64,000 nucleotides of DNA from Dysgonomonas sp. BGC7 (lineage in GTDB: Bacteria; Bacteroidota; Bacteroidia; Bacteroidales; Dysgonomonadaceae), in assembly GCF_001261735.1 (NCBI RefSeq), contig NZ_CVRP01000009.1, positions 186,001-250,000 of the forward strand, given 5' to 3'. Positions within the stretch are counted from its first letter, which is position 1; every line of letters starts with the position of its first letter. A program made the position numbers and the translations under genes. Shown piece by piece: positions 55,051 through 64,000 of this stretch. Under the pieces are notes generated by a model. The model made no database searches. It had not been told where the DNA came from and was given only the letters and a program-made list of their open reading frames with translations.

Positions 55051-58000
55051 ATGAAAAGAAGATTAACCCACTCTTTAATTGCATTGCTGTTCATTTGTCT
55101 GATTCTTCCCGCAACAGACTTACTGGCACAGGGCATAAATGAAAAAAGAGTAACTCTCGACTTGAAGGCTGTTAAGGTTAAGCGCCTTTTTGATGAGATA
55201 AGTAAGCAGACTAAACTCAATTTTGTATATAATACAGAACAAAGTAATCTGCTGAAACCTATTACTATCAAGGTTGAGAATTCATCGGTAGCGGATGTCT
55301 TGCAAAAAGTGTTTGCTAATACAGGCTTTACTTACAATATTGAAGGTAATATTATTACCATTCGTCGTAGTTACACCCCGTCTGTATCTCAAGAGCAGCA
55401 GGGAAGACAAGAAAAGACTACTACACTCAAGGGTACTGTATTTGATTCTAATAAAGAAGTTATTCCGGGTGTAAGTATTTGGCTGGTGGGTACCAAGGTG
55501 GGTACACATAGCGAACCTGATGGTACTTATACTTTGGAGATACCAGCGATGGATAATCCTACAATTCAATTTTCTATTATAGGAATGGAGACTCAGGTAA
55601 TAAAATATAAAGGAGAGGAAAAATTATCTGTCACTTTGCGGGAAAATCCTACAATGCTTAATGAAGTAGGGGTTGTATCTACAGGTATGTTTCTTCGCAA
55701 GTCTGAAAGTTTTACCGGAGCTGTAACTACCTATACTAAAAACCAGTTGAAAAGTGTAGGCAATCAGAATATATTAGTGAGTTTAGCCGCATTAGACCCC
55801 TCTTTCTCTATTGCAGAGAATCTTACCTTTGGTAGTGATCCGAACAAGTTACCTGATATCCAGCTGAGAGGACAAAACAGCATAAATATAAAAGGTGATT
55901 ATTCTACTTCCCCAAATCAGCCATTGTTTATTCTCAACGGTTTTGAAACCACAATAGAGAAATTATATGACATGGATATGAATCTGGTATCTAGCATAAC
56001 TTTATTGAAAGATGCTGCTGCAAAAGCCATTTATGGATCGAAGGCCGCAAATGGAGTTGTTGTTATTGAAACACAGTTACCTAACGAAGGACGACTTAGG
56101 GTTTCATACACAGGAGGACTGGATATTACATTAGCCGACCTGACAAGTTATGATCTGGCTAGCCCCAGCGAGAAGCTACAGGCTGAACTTTTGGCCGGAA
56201 AATATACTTCTACCAATGCACAAGAGCAAGCTGCATTGACAAAACGATATAATGAATTGCAGAAAGAAATAGCACGGGGAGTAGATACCTATTGGATGTC
56301 TAAGCCATTACGTACTGGTATAGGAACAAAACATTCCCTATACTTAGACGGGGGAGACTCATCGATGCGTTATGCTGCAAACTTGGCATATAATAATGTT
56401 GCGGGAGTAATGAAAGGTTCTGACAGAACGACTATAAGTGGAGATATAAGTCTCAATTATCGTTATAAGTCTCTCTCATTTCGGAACAATCTTTCTATCG
56501 ACAATAATAAAGCAAAGAACTCTCCTTATGGAGATTTTGCTGATTATTCAAAAATGAATCCTTATTGGAGAATATATGATGATAATGGTTCGCTTATAAA
56601 ACAATACAATAACTCGTGGGCTTTTAATCCATTATATGATGCAGGTCTAAATAGGAAAGACGAAAGTAGATATACTACAATTACCGAAAACTTTTATGGA
56701 GAATGGCAAGCGCTTAGTAACCTGAGAGTGACAGCGCGTTTCGGATACAAGAAACAGGATAATAATGCACAAGTATTTGTACCTGCTTCCGATACTCGGT
56801 ATGCTACTATTTCATCATCGAGTAGCGAATACCTTGACAGAGGGGAGTATAATGAAACAAATGGTAAGACAGAACAAGTGAGTCTCGATCTGGGTGTTGC
56901 ATATTCCTTGCAGAAAGATAAGCATACATTATATACCAATGCAGTATATAATATAGAAGAAAGTCGATCGGAAACAACAACTTTCTCGGTAGTGGGTTTC
57001 CCTTCCGACAAGATGGACTATCCATCGTTTGGTAATCACTATCCTGATGGAAGCAAGCCTTCCGGGAGTGAGAGTACGACTCGTAGTGTGGGTATTGTTG
57101 GAGCAGCAAACTATTCTTTCGATAATCGTTATTTAGCCGACTTGTCTTATCGTCTAAATGCTTCATCCCAATTTGGATCTAATCATCGCTGGGGTAGTTT
57201 TTGGTCGTTTGGTTTAGGTTGGAATATTGTAAACGAAGCCTTTATGCGCTCAGCAACATTTGTCGATTACCTGAAGCTGAGAGCATCTATCGGATATACA
57301 GGTTCGCAAGGATTTAATCCTTATCAGTCTATTTCTACATACACATATATTACCGACAAGTCATATAATGGAGACATGGGGGCTGTCTTGAAAGGTTTAG
57401 CTAACAGTAATTTGGGTTGGCAACGTCAATACGATAAAAATGCAGGTCTGGACGTAACTCTCGCTAAAAAGCTATCACTTCGTGCCGATTTTTATGTAGC
57501 TACTACTGATGATTTGCTTACTCCTGTGACACTAGCGCCATCGTCGGGTTTTGCATCTTATATCGAAAATTTAGGAAAAACGGAAAACAAAGGCTTTGAG
57601 CTGTCTTTAAATTATAAGCTGTATAGCAATCAGGCAACCCGATCGTATATAAATTTATATTCAAGCATAGCTCATAACTCAAATAAAATTAAGGAAGTAT
57701 CTAATACTCTCAAAAAGATGAATGATGATGTAGATACAGAAATGGATGGATCGGGAGGAACTGAAGAACAAATAGCTGCGCGTCGTAGGCCTTCTACAAG
57801 ATATGAAGAAGGACAAAGCCTGAATGCTATTTGGGCTGTGCGTTCGGCAGGAATAGATCCTATAACCGGCAAAGAGGTTTTCATCAAGAAGGATGGAACT
57901 ACTACTTACGAATGGAGTGCTGCCGATCAGGTTGTATGTGGAGAGAATAATCCGAAAATAAGAGGAAATATTGGAGGAAGTTTTGCTCATAAAGGATTTG

Positions 58001-58407
58001 AACTAAATCTTATGTTTACCTATCGCTTAGGTGGGCAAACTTATAATCAGACATTGGTAGACAAAATAGAGAATGCTGATATATTAAACTGGAATGTAGA
58101 CCGACGAGTATTGACTGACAGATGGAATACTCCGGGAGTTGCAGCTAAATTTAAAAGTATAACAGATATAAGCCAGACTCGGCCAACCTCACGCTTTGTA
58201 GAAGATCTTAACGAGTTTGTATTTTCATCTATCAATTTCGGATATGATTTTTCCGAATTGCCTGTAATACGTCGCAGTCCGCTAAGCTTCCTCAAATTAA
58301 CCTTCAATATGAATGATATAGCTTGGTTAAGCTCTGTGAAAAGAGAGCAGGGATTGTCGTATCCAAGAGCAAGGACATTCTCTTTTACTATACAAACCCG
58401 ATTCTAA
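55051..58407 (+). CDS. SusC/RagA-type TonB-dependent transporter with STN signalling domain
   Basis: The 1118-residue transporter has a signal peptide (about 1-27). Its STN domain (about 30-110) includes RLFDEISKQTKLNFVYNTEQ and VLQKVFANTGFTYNIEGNII and would contact FecR. A CarboxypepD_reg-like domain (about 127-205) follows with LKGTVFDSNKEVIPGVSIWL. The plug (about 210-350) holds PLFILNGFETTIEKLYDMDM and LLKDAAAKAIYGSKAANGVV. The barrel ends FSFTIQTRF. It is the transporter of an ECF-controlled locus with no visible glycosidase, so the substrate may not be a polysaccharide. Confidence 0.95.
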   Translation: MKRRLTHSLIALLFICLILPATDLLAQGINEKRVTLDLKAVKVKRLFDEISKQTKLNFVYNTEQSNLLKPITIKVENSSVADVLQKVFANTGFTYNIEGNIITIRRSYTPSVSQEQQGRQEKTTTLKGTVFDSNKEVIPGVSIWLVGTKVGTHSEPDGTYTLEIPAMDNPTIQFSIIGMETQVIKYKGEEKLSVTLRENPTMLNEVGVVSTGMFLRKSESFTGAVTTYTKNQLKSVGNQNILVSLAALDPSFSIAENLTFGSDPNKLPDIQLRGQNSINIKGDYSTSPNQPLFILNGFETTIEKLYDMDMNLVSSITLLKDAAAKAIYGSKAANGVVVIETQLPNEGRLRVSYTGGLDITLADLTSYDLASPSEKLQAELLAGKYTSTNAQEQAALTKRYNELQKEIARGVDTYWMSKPLRTGIGTKHSLYLDGGDSSMRYAANLAYNNVAGVMKGSDRTTISGDISLNYRYKSLSFRNNLSIDNNKAKNSPYGDFADYSKMNPYWRIYDDNGSLIKQYNNSWAFNPLYDAGLNRKDESRYTTITENFYGEWQALSNLRVTARFGYKKQDNNAQVFVPASDTRYATISSSSSEYLDRGEYNETNGKTEQVSLDLGVAYSLQKDKHTLYTNAVYNIEESRSETTTFSVVGFPSDKMDYPSFGNHYPDGSKPSGSESTTRSVGIVGAANYSFDNRYLADLSYRLNASSQFGSNHRWGSFWSFGLGWNIVNEAFMRSATFVDYLKLRASIGYTGSQGFNPYQSISTYTYITDKSYNGDMGAVLKGLANSNLGWQRQYDKNAGLDVTLAKKLSLRADFYVATTDDLLTPVTLAPSSGFASYIENLGKTENKGFELSLNYKLYSNQATRSYINLYSSIAHNSNKIKEVSNTLKKMNDDVDTEMDGSGGTEEQIAARRRPSTRYEEGQSLNAIWAVRSAGIDPITGKEVFIKKDGTTTYEWSAADQVVCGENNPKIRGNIGGSFAHKGFELNLMFTYRLGGQTYNQTLVDKIENADILNWNVDRRVLTDRWNTPGVAAKFKSITDISQTRPTSRFVEDLNEFVFSSINFGYDFSELPVIRRSPLSFLKLTFNMNDIAWLSSVKREQGLSYPRARTFSFTIQTRF

Positions 58408-58425
58408 CAAATAATAAAAAAGGAT

Positions 58426-59874
58426 ATGAAAAAGAATTACAATATATTTTTAATATTGCTTTTGGCAATAACTTTCTTTTCATGTGAAGATTGGCTTGAT
58501 GTGAGTCCTAAAACAGAAATAAAATCGGAAGATAATTTCAATAATGAGCAGGGCTATAAGGATGCACTTACAGGTATATATCTTCTTATGACTGATGAGT
58601 CTCTGTATGGATGCGAAACTACATACGGGATGTTGGATGCACTGGCTCAGTATTATAATAGCGGAATAGGTGGTACATCTCATAAATATTATTACGATTA
58701 TCAGTTTGCTTATACCGAGGCATCTACCAAAGGACGCATAGATGCAATTTGGGGTAAAGCATACAATGCCATTGCTAATACAAATGAGCTGATAAGCCAT
58801 ATCAATTCTGCTGCACCATCTATGTTTACGGGCAACAACTATTCTCTCATACGTGGAGAGGCTTATGGTCTAAGAGCATTTTTGCATTTCGATATATTAC
58901 GATTGTTTGCCAAAACTTATGCGTCTGACTCTAAGGCAAAAGCAATACCGTATGTTACCTCAATGGGAAAAGAAGTAAATCTGTTTGTTACAGTGGAGAA
59001 AGCTGCGGAGATGGCTCTTGCCGACTTGAAGATTGCCGAAGAAATGTTGAAACAGGATGCTGTAGTTGCGGTTAACTCAACAGATGACGAGAAAAAGCAA
59101 AGAACATTCAAGTTCAATTATTATGCGGTGAAGATGTTGCAAGCCCGAATATATTTGTTTATAAACAATACCGTTGAAGCAAATAGAGCGGCACAAGAAA
59201 TCATCTCTCAGAAAACTTTCTATTGGACTCCTGCTTCTGAAATAACCAGTACTACAGCTTCTTCCCGTAATAGAATATTTTCACGCGAATTGGTATTTTC
59301 TCTCTATATCAGCGATCTTACGTCTTTGTATACTGAATATTTTACAACAATGTCTGGTTTATACATGTCTGATGCAGCCTATAATGCTATCTACCAGTTG
59401 ACACAAACGGGATATTCGTCCGACTACCGTTATGTTTATCAAACAACTCAACTTTCGGATGGACGATTTAGTATTAAATATGAACAACCATCCAACGGAG
59501 TCTCAGATTATAAAAACAGAATACCATTGATGCGCATTAGTGAAGCCTATTATATAGCAGCTGAATGTGCACTGAATAACGATGATGTACCTACTGCGAT
59601 AGGATATCTAAACATTGTGAGAGGTAAACGTAATATAACGAACACTTTAGAAACAACAGTTTCTAAAACAGTAGCCGAAGAAGAGCTTTATAAGGAATAC
59701 GCAAAAGAATTCTACGCAGAAGGTCAATTATATTATTTCTTCAAGAGGAGAAACTATTCTCAGATACCGGTCAAGCAGGTTTGGTCTGATGGTTACGAAT
59801 CGGTGACGATGGTTACTCCTAACTATATATTCCCTTTGCCTGATGACGAAATAGAGTTCGGAGACGGAAAGTAA
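58426..59874 (+). CDS. SusD/RagB-type nutrient-binding lipoprotein
   Basis: The 482-residue lipoprotein has its lipobox at TFFSC, followed by EDWLDVSPKTEIK, a classic SusD start. Family segments include EAYGLRAFLHFDILRLFAK and, near the C-terminus, LMRISEAYYIAAECALNNDD and YAKEFYAEGQLYYFFKRR. It forms the lid of the SusC at 55051-58407. It is 18 bases downstream of that gene. Confidence 0.95.
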   Translation: MKKNYNIFLILLLAITFFSCEDWLDVSPKTEIKSEDNFNNEQGYKDALTGIYLLMTDESLYGCETTYGMLDALAQYYNSGIGGTSHKYYYDYQFAYTEASTKGRIDAIWGKAYNAIANTNELISHINSAAPSMFTGNNYSLIRGEAYGLRAFLHFDILRLFAKTYASDSKAKAIPYVTSMGKEVNLFVTVEKAAEMALADLKIAEEMLKQDAVVAVNSTDDEKKQRTFKFNYYAVKMLQARIYLFINNTVEANRAAQEIISQKTFYWTPASEITSTTASSRNRIFSRELVFSLYISDLTSLYTEYFTTMSGLYMSDAAYNAIYQLTQTGYSSDYRYVYQTTQLSDGRFSIKYEQPSNGVSDYKNRIPLMRISEAYYIAAECALNNDDVPTAIGYLNIVRGKRNITNTLETTVSKTVAEEELYKEYAKEFYAEGQLYYFFKRRNYSQIPVKQVWSDGYESVTMVTPNYIFPLPDDEIEFGDGK

Positions 59875-59899
59875 TTGTAAATATTATTATTTGATAGAT

Positions 59900-60679
59900 A
59901 TGAAAACAAATAAAGAGATGATAAAATACATATATATTCCTTTGCTGCTAGGCTTATTGTCCTTTACATCTTGTAAAGAAAATGAAGTTATGGATTATGA
60001 TTTACCGGCTAGGGTATATATCCATGAAATAAAGATTGAAAATACCATTGAGGTGAAGCTGACAGAAAGAAATTATTCTTTTGCTCTACGTACAACGGGG
60101 CCTGTACTGGACGAAGATACAGTAAAGGTGAGTGTAAAACTAATGGGAAACACTGAAAACCGTGATCGTATATTCAGAGCCGAAGTGGATGGTGATAATA
60201 GTACGGCAATAGCAGGTACACATTATAAACTGTTGGATGGAGTACTGAAAGCAAATGAGTTTGAAGGTTATATTCCTCTTGTTATTTATAGAACTCCCGA
60301 CACGAAGGATCAAGCTGTACATGTGGCACTTAAGTTGGTAGAAACAGCCGATTTAGGTTTAGGGAATCCAGCCGACCTTACTTTCAAAGTTATTTGGGGC
60401 GATTTGCTTCTCCCTCCTGCAAACTGGCCTTACTTTTTTGGTATATATAGTACTAATAAGTATCGGTTTGCGATAGATAATTTGGGACTGACAGATTGGC
60501 CACAAGCTACAAGATGGGCTACAGGACCCGAAGAGGGTATTTATACAGGCTCTCAATTACAGGCCTTTGCTGCTCAGCTCAATAGAGATTACGCAATCTA
60601 TAGAATAGAGCATGGTCCTATATACAGAGAAGATGATGTAGAGAACAAAATAGAGATAAATTATACACCCGGATATTAG
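59900..60679 (+). CDS. DUF4843 lipoprotein
   Basis: The 259-residue lipoprotein has its lipobox at LLSFTSC, followed by KENEVMDYDLPARVYI, the usual DUF4843 start. The body is beta-rich with a DEDTVKVSVKLMGNTENRDR segment and IAGTHYKLLDGV, typical of the family. It is encoded after SusD and before a PKD-like lipoprotein, an order repeated in many Bacteroidota loci. The frame is open to a TTG at 59891, but the ATG at 59900 is preferred. Function is unknown, likely surface binding. Confidence 0.85.
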   Translation: MKTNKEMIKYIYIPLLLGLLSFTSCKENEVMDYDLPARVYIHEIKIENTIEVKLTERNYSFALRTTGPVLDEDTVKVSVKLMGNTENRDRIFRAEVDGDNSTAIAGTHYKLLDGVLKANEFEGYIPLVIYRTPDTKDQAVHVALKLVETADLGLGNPADLTFKVIWGDLLLPPANWPYFFGIYSTNKYRFAIDNLGLTDWPQATRWATGPEEGIYTGSQLQAFAAQLNRDYAIYRIEHGPIYREDDVENKIEINYTPGY

Positions 60680-60706
60680 ACAATAACGATTAATCGAAAA
60701 AGATAT

Positions 60707-62299
60707 ATGAAAAAGAATTTTTTAGGCACAATCTTTTGTCTACTGATAATGATAGGCTCAACTGTTGGTTGTTCGGAAGATAAAGGTAATTATGACTACG
60801 TCAATATCAATGAAGCATATGTTGATACGGTAGGGCAAAAAACATCTTTTGTTGTAGGGCAATATGAAGTACTCGATATAACTCCTAATATAAAATTTAC
60901 ACAAAGTGACCGTAAGGAAACGGACTTTACCTATAAGTGGGTTATTTATCCAAATTCTTATGTTCAGGCCAATAATACCCTGATCGCAGTATTATCGGAA
61001 GAAAAGAACCTGAATACAGTAATCACACAGGCTCCGTTATCTACCGACTATGCTGTTGTACTATATATAACCGATAAAGAAACAGGCCTTGTTAGCCAGA
61101 CAACATATATTGTCTCAGTACAAGCTTCTATTTTATCCGGGATTATGGTGTTGCATGGCAATAATCAGGAGTATGATCTGGATTATATCGCAACACCAAA
61201 CACAGTTCCTGTTTTGGATGCAAACAGATGGCTAAAAAATGTATATTCGGAAGTAGAAGGAGCAAAGATAAAAGGAGCTCATCCTTTTGTTTCTACAGTT
61301 CGAAAGAATAATACCGTTGTAGACTATGTATATGCAGGTACAGATGGTATGTTCGTTCAGTTGGGTGGCAAAGATTTCAAAAAACAATATGAAGGAAATG
61401 ATTTATTCAAAACCGCCCCATCAAAAATATTTCCACAAGCTTTTGTCTCAGAGAATAGAATAGACTGCTATTTTAATGTGCTGATTAATAACAATAAAAT
61501 ACATAATATAAATAATCGTATATCGCCGGCCTGGGATTTTACATTCTCATATATGTTGGAACCGGAAAATACTGTTAATGGAGGATTAAACATTGCTCCG
61601 TACATATATATGAATGATATTGGTAATTATTCATCCTATACCGGAGCTATTGTTTATGACAATAATAGTCGCAAGTTTTTGTATATCCCTGTTACTACCG
61701 AAGAAGAATCTAAACTGAAGAATTTCGTCGCTCAAACGACCTCTTTGGATATAAACAATATTGGCAAAGAATTGCTCTATATGGGTAAAGGATATAACGG
61801 AGAAGCCTTTGCTATATTTACCGATGGTGCATCACGTGAACTTTATAAAATCAACTTTAATATATCAGGAGCTAATCTGTCGGATAAGATACAAGCCAAG
61901 AGATATGTTTTGGACAATCAGCCTGAAGCATTATCGGCAAAATTCTATGCTTGCGGACGTAATGGGAATGTTTTCTTATATGCCTCCAATAAGAATATTT
62001 ATGTATATGAATATATAGGTTCTGAAGTTGCCGTAAAGATCAATAACGACTTCCCCGCCGGAGAAGAAATCACCCGTATTCATCTTTATAATCCTGAAGG
62101 GATGCCGGCGTTAAACGATGTTACAGGTACTATTCTGTATGTAGCTACATGGAACGGAACAGAAGGTAAAATATATGAGTTTGCTATAAACCGAACTTCG
62201 GGAAGACTTGAGAATAATAAAGAACCATTGAATGTATTTACTGGTTTTGATAGAATCGAAGATATTGCAACCAAAGTACAAGGAATCGGATCTCTTTAA
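60707..62299 (+). CDS. PKD-like family lipoprotein
   Basis: The 530-residue lipoprotein has its lipobox at GSTVGC, followed by SEDKGNYDYVNINE, the recognised start of the PKD-like lipoprotein family. The N-terminal half (about 40-160) looks like tandem PKD/Ig domains with VGQYEVLDITPNIKFTQSD. The remainder (about 170-530) resembles a beta-propeller (GIMVLHGNNQEYDLDYI, then GYNGEAFAIFTDGASRELYK). Probably surface-exposed and partner to the SusCD pair. Its ligand is not predictable. Confidence 0.82.
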   Translation: MKKNFLGTIFCLLIMIGSTVGCSEDKGNYDYVNINEAYVDTVGQKTSFVVGQYEVLDITPNIKFTQSDRKETDFTYKWVIYPNSYVQANNTLIAVLSEEKNLNTVITQAPLSTDYAVVLYITDKETGLVSQTTYIVSVQASILSGIMVLHGNNQEYDLDYIATPNTVPVLDANRWLKNVYSEVEGAKIKGAHPFVSTVRKNNTVVDYVYAGTDGMFVQLGGKDFKKQYEGNDLFKTAPSKIFPQAFVSENRIDCYFNVLINNNKIHNINNRISPAWDFTFSYMLEPENTVNGGLNIAPYIYMNDIGNYSSYTGAIVYDNNSRKFLYIPVTTEEESKLKNFVAQTTSLDINNIGKELLYMGKGYNGEAFAIFTDGASRELYKINFNISGANLSDKIQAKRYVLDNQPEALSAKFYACGRNGNVFLYASNKNIYVYEYIGSEVAVKINNDFPAGEEITRIHLYNPEGMPALNDVTGTILYVATWNGTEGKIYEFAINRTSGRLENNKEPLNVFTGFDRIEDIATKVQGIGSL

Positions 62300-62326
62300 T
62301 AATTAAAAAAATAAAACAGGAACAAA

Positions 62327-64000
62327 ATGAATTTAATGAAATGTATTTTAGCAGCTATTTTTCTGCTAATAAGTGTTTTTTCCTTTTCCCAAACGCAGAA
62401 TGATCCTTTCTATTTCACAAGTGATGTTTTTGCAGGAAAGGAAGCCACTGTAATTTATAATAGTAATAAGACAATCCTGAAAAATGAAGATAAGGTTGAA
62501 GCTATTGTTTATTTTTGGAAGGACTATAAATGGACAGCCCACGATGTTGATATGATAAAAACAGATAGTTTGTGGACAGCAAAAATTACTATCCCGGACG
62601 GTGTTGCTTTATTGGACTTTAAGTTTTATACAGGAGATAAAATAGATAGAGGATCTGTTTATGGCTATTTGACTCTCGACGAACAAAAGAGAAACCTTCC
62701 TTCTGCCTATACAGGTTGGGGATTGCTGAGGGGCGAGAATACTCAACAATATAGTATTCCTAACCTTATAAAGGATTCGACTCAGTATATAAAAGATGAA
62801 GTTCTTTTATTCTGGTTCAATCAGGAACTCCGCTATCATCCAAACGAGCGCAAGAACATTTTTAAATATGCTCTTGAAGTACAAGGCCGGGTTAATCCGG
62901 AAAAATGTAAAGAGCAGACTTTGAGAGAGGTTGATTTTGTTTTGCACGGAGATAATAACGCTGATGTACCGGAGCAAACCTATATTGATTGTATCAAGGC
63001 TTTACAGGCGATAAAAAATGACTCTTTGGCAAATACGCTGAAAGAAGAAGCGCTGAAAAAATACCCTAATGGCATACTTGCCCGAGATATTGTGATTTGG
63101 AGTTTATTCAGAGAAGGTAATAAACAAGCAAAAGAAAATGGATTAGTAGAATTGTTGAATCGTTTTCCTACAAGCAAATTTAGTGATATACGCACTGAAA
63201 ATTCAGATCTTTATTATGCGAAAATAATTCAGAGTGTAATTTATAATGAGGTGGTTACTAATAATAATTATGATCTTCTTTATAAATACATAGGAGATGC
63301 CCCATACTCATTACTCGATGCTTTCTTCTGGCATATGGTACAGATTCCATATCGTAACAATGAACGTACAGCGACTCAATTATTACCTTATGCTAACCTG
63401 ATAATGAATGAAATCGTGAACAGACCCAGACTTGAATCACAACTAATTTATTCTCCGAAAGAATGGGTAAATATGCGACTCAACCGAACTAAAGATGCTA
63501 TTATGACCTATGCTCGTATATTGGACGAAACTGGAGATACAGCTAAAGGAATGACTTTACTTGATAGTATTAAACCTTATTATAATAATAAGTCCGCAGA
63601 CTTTAATAATACATATACTCAGATGCTTATCAGATCGAATAGAGTTGGCGAGGTTATGGCAGTTATTAAGAGTGGAATAAAGGAAAATGCAGCATCTCCC
63701 GAAATGATCGAATTATTGAAACAGGATTATATAAAAACAACAGGATCTGATAAAGATTTTGAGAATTATATGAATGGGCTCAAATCATCAGACTTATTGT
63801 CGAAACAACAGGAGAAGCTACGCAAGGAGATTGTAAATCTGCCTATCAAGCTATTTGAGGTAGAGCGATTGTCTGGTGAGAAGGTAGACATGGCCAAGAT
63901 GAAAGGTAAAATTATTATCATCGACTTCTGGGCTACATGGTGTGCTCCTTGTATTGCTGCTATGCCGGGTATGCAGATGGCTGTAAATAAGTATAAGGGA
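62327..64000 (+). CDS. TlpA-like thioredoxin-fold protein with large N-terminal domain, C-terminus beyond the window
   Basis: The open frame runs from the ATG at 62327 to the window end, 558 codons without a stop, and continues outside. A signal peptide (LMKCILAAIFLLISVFSFSQ) is followed by a beta-rich domain (about 25-150) and a long helical region (about 155-500). A TlpA/ResA thioredoxin domain starts near 505, with IIDFWATWCAPCIAAMPGMQ (Cys539 and Cys542). It would act in the periplasm as a disulfide reductase. It is 27 bases after the PKD-like lipoprotein in the ECF-controlled operon. TlpA proteins with such long N-terminal extensions are common in Bacteroidota, but their substrates are unknown. 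Confidence 0.88.
   Translation, partial: MNLMKCILAAIFLLISVFSFSQTQNDPFYFTSDVFAGKEATVIYNSNKTILKNEDKVEAIVYFWKDYKWTAHDVDMIKTDSLWTAKITIPDGVALLDFKFYTGDKIDRGSVYGYLTLDEQKRNLPSAYTGWGLLRGENTQQYSIPNLIKDSTQYIKDEVLLFWFNQELRYHPNERKNIFKYALEVQGRVNPEKCKEQTLREVDFVLHGDNNADVPEQTYIDCIKALQAIKNDSLANTLKEEALKKYPNGILARDIVIWSLFREGNKQAKENGLVELLNRFPTSKFSDIRTENSDLYYAKIIQSVIYNEVVTNNNYDLLYKYIGDAPYSLLDAFFWHMVQIPYRNNERTATQLLPYANLIMNEIVNRPRLESQLIYSPKEWVNMRLNRTKDAIMTYARILDETGDTAKGMTLLDSIKPYYNNKSADFNNTYTQMLIRSNRVGEVMAVIKSGIKENAASPEMIELLKQDYIKTTGSDKDFENYMNGLKSSDLLSKQQEKLRKEIVNLPIKLFEVERLSGEKVDMAKMKGKIIIIDFWATWCAPCIAAMPGMQMAVNKYKG

Noticed and set aside
1-64000. tRNA, rRNA, prophage, integrase or insertion sequence
   Set aside because: None could be recognised on either strand in the intergenic regions or among the reading frames.

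Overview
The window is chromosomal DNA from an AT-rich member of the Bacteroidota, most likely Bacteroidales and possibly Dysgonomonas or a relative. The evidence is two SusC/SusD pairs, FecR and ECF sigma factors, many lipoproteins with acidic residues after the lipobox cysteine, A-rich ribosome-binding regions and TAnnTTTG promoter boxes. The genus is an inference from overall gene content. I see no rRNA, tRNA, CRISPR array, transposase or phage gene.

Region 1 (1-11 kb) is housekeeping. It holds the start of kdsB (cut by the window edge), a short FolK-like protein, a GT14-type glycosyltransferase, yidC-pyrG, a TetR regulator with a FabG-type reductase, trpS, a DUF4026/DUF2314 protein, a GtrB-like membrane glycosyltransferase and a small DUF4834 protein. 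Region 2 (11-18.4 kb) is outer-membrane uptake: a TonB-dependent receptor with a DUF4249 lipoprotein, then a siderophore-type receptor with a PepSY membrane protein. A Fur-like inverted repeat lies upstream of the siderophore receptor.

Region 3 (18.4-43 kb) is a polysaccharide utilization locus that reads as an alpha-mannan (fungal or yeast mannan) system. It holds a GH95 fucosidase-family enzyme, a membrane-spanning regulator with a LamG/Kelch-like sensor and a SARP-like cytoplasmic part, GH92, GH125, GH92, a LamG surface lipoprotein, a SusE-like lipoprotein, a GH76 endo-mannanase, SusC, SusD, a second LamG lipoprotein and a secreted GH130. The surface lipoproteins and SusCD would capture and import mannan pieces cut by GH76. 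GH92, GH125 and GH130 would then trim alpha-1,2/1,3, alpha-1,6 and beta-mannosides in the periplasm. Hairpins suggest at least three transcripts, and the enzyme genes come before susCD.

Region 4 (43-52.7 kb, all minus strand) links cytochrome c assembly to a probable metal-uptake operon: CcsBA, a two-domain Rid-family protein, a CxxCH lipoprotein, an OprP-like porin, a di-heme DUF1111 protein, an imelysin and a second porin with an acidic segment. Region 5 (53.2-64 kb) is an ECF sigma/FecR-controlled SusCD locus. Its SusC carries an STN signalling domain. It is followed by DUF4843 and PKD-like lipoproteins and a TlpA-like thioredoxin-fold protein that runs off the window. No glycosidase is visible there, so its substrate is open.

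The main points for a second look are the membrane-bound SARP-like regulator, a 31-33 bp sequence found three times between genes, the shared upstream motif in the mannan locus, and the pairing of heme-c assembly with the imelysin/DUF1111 operon.
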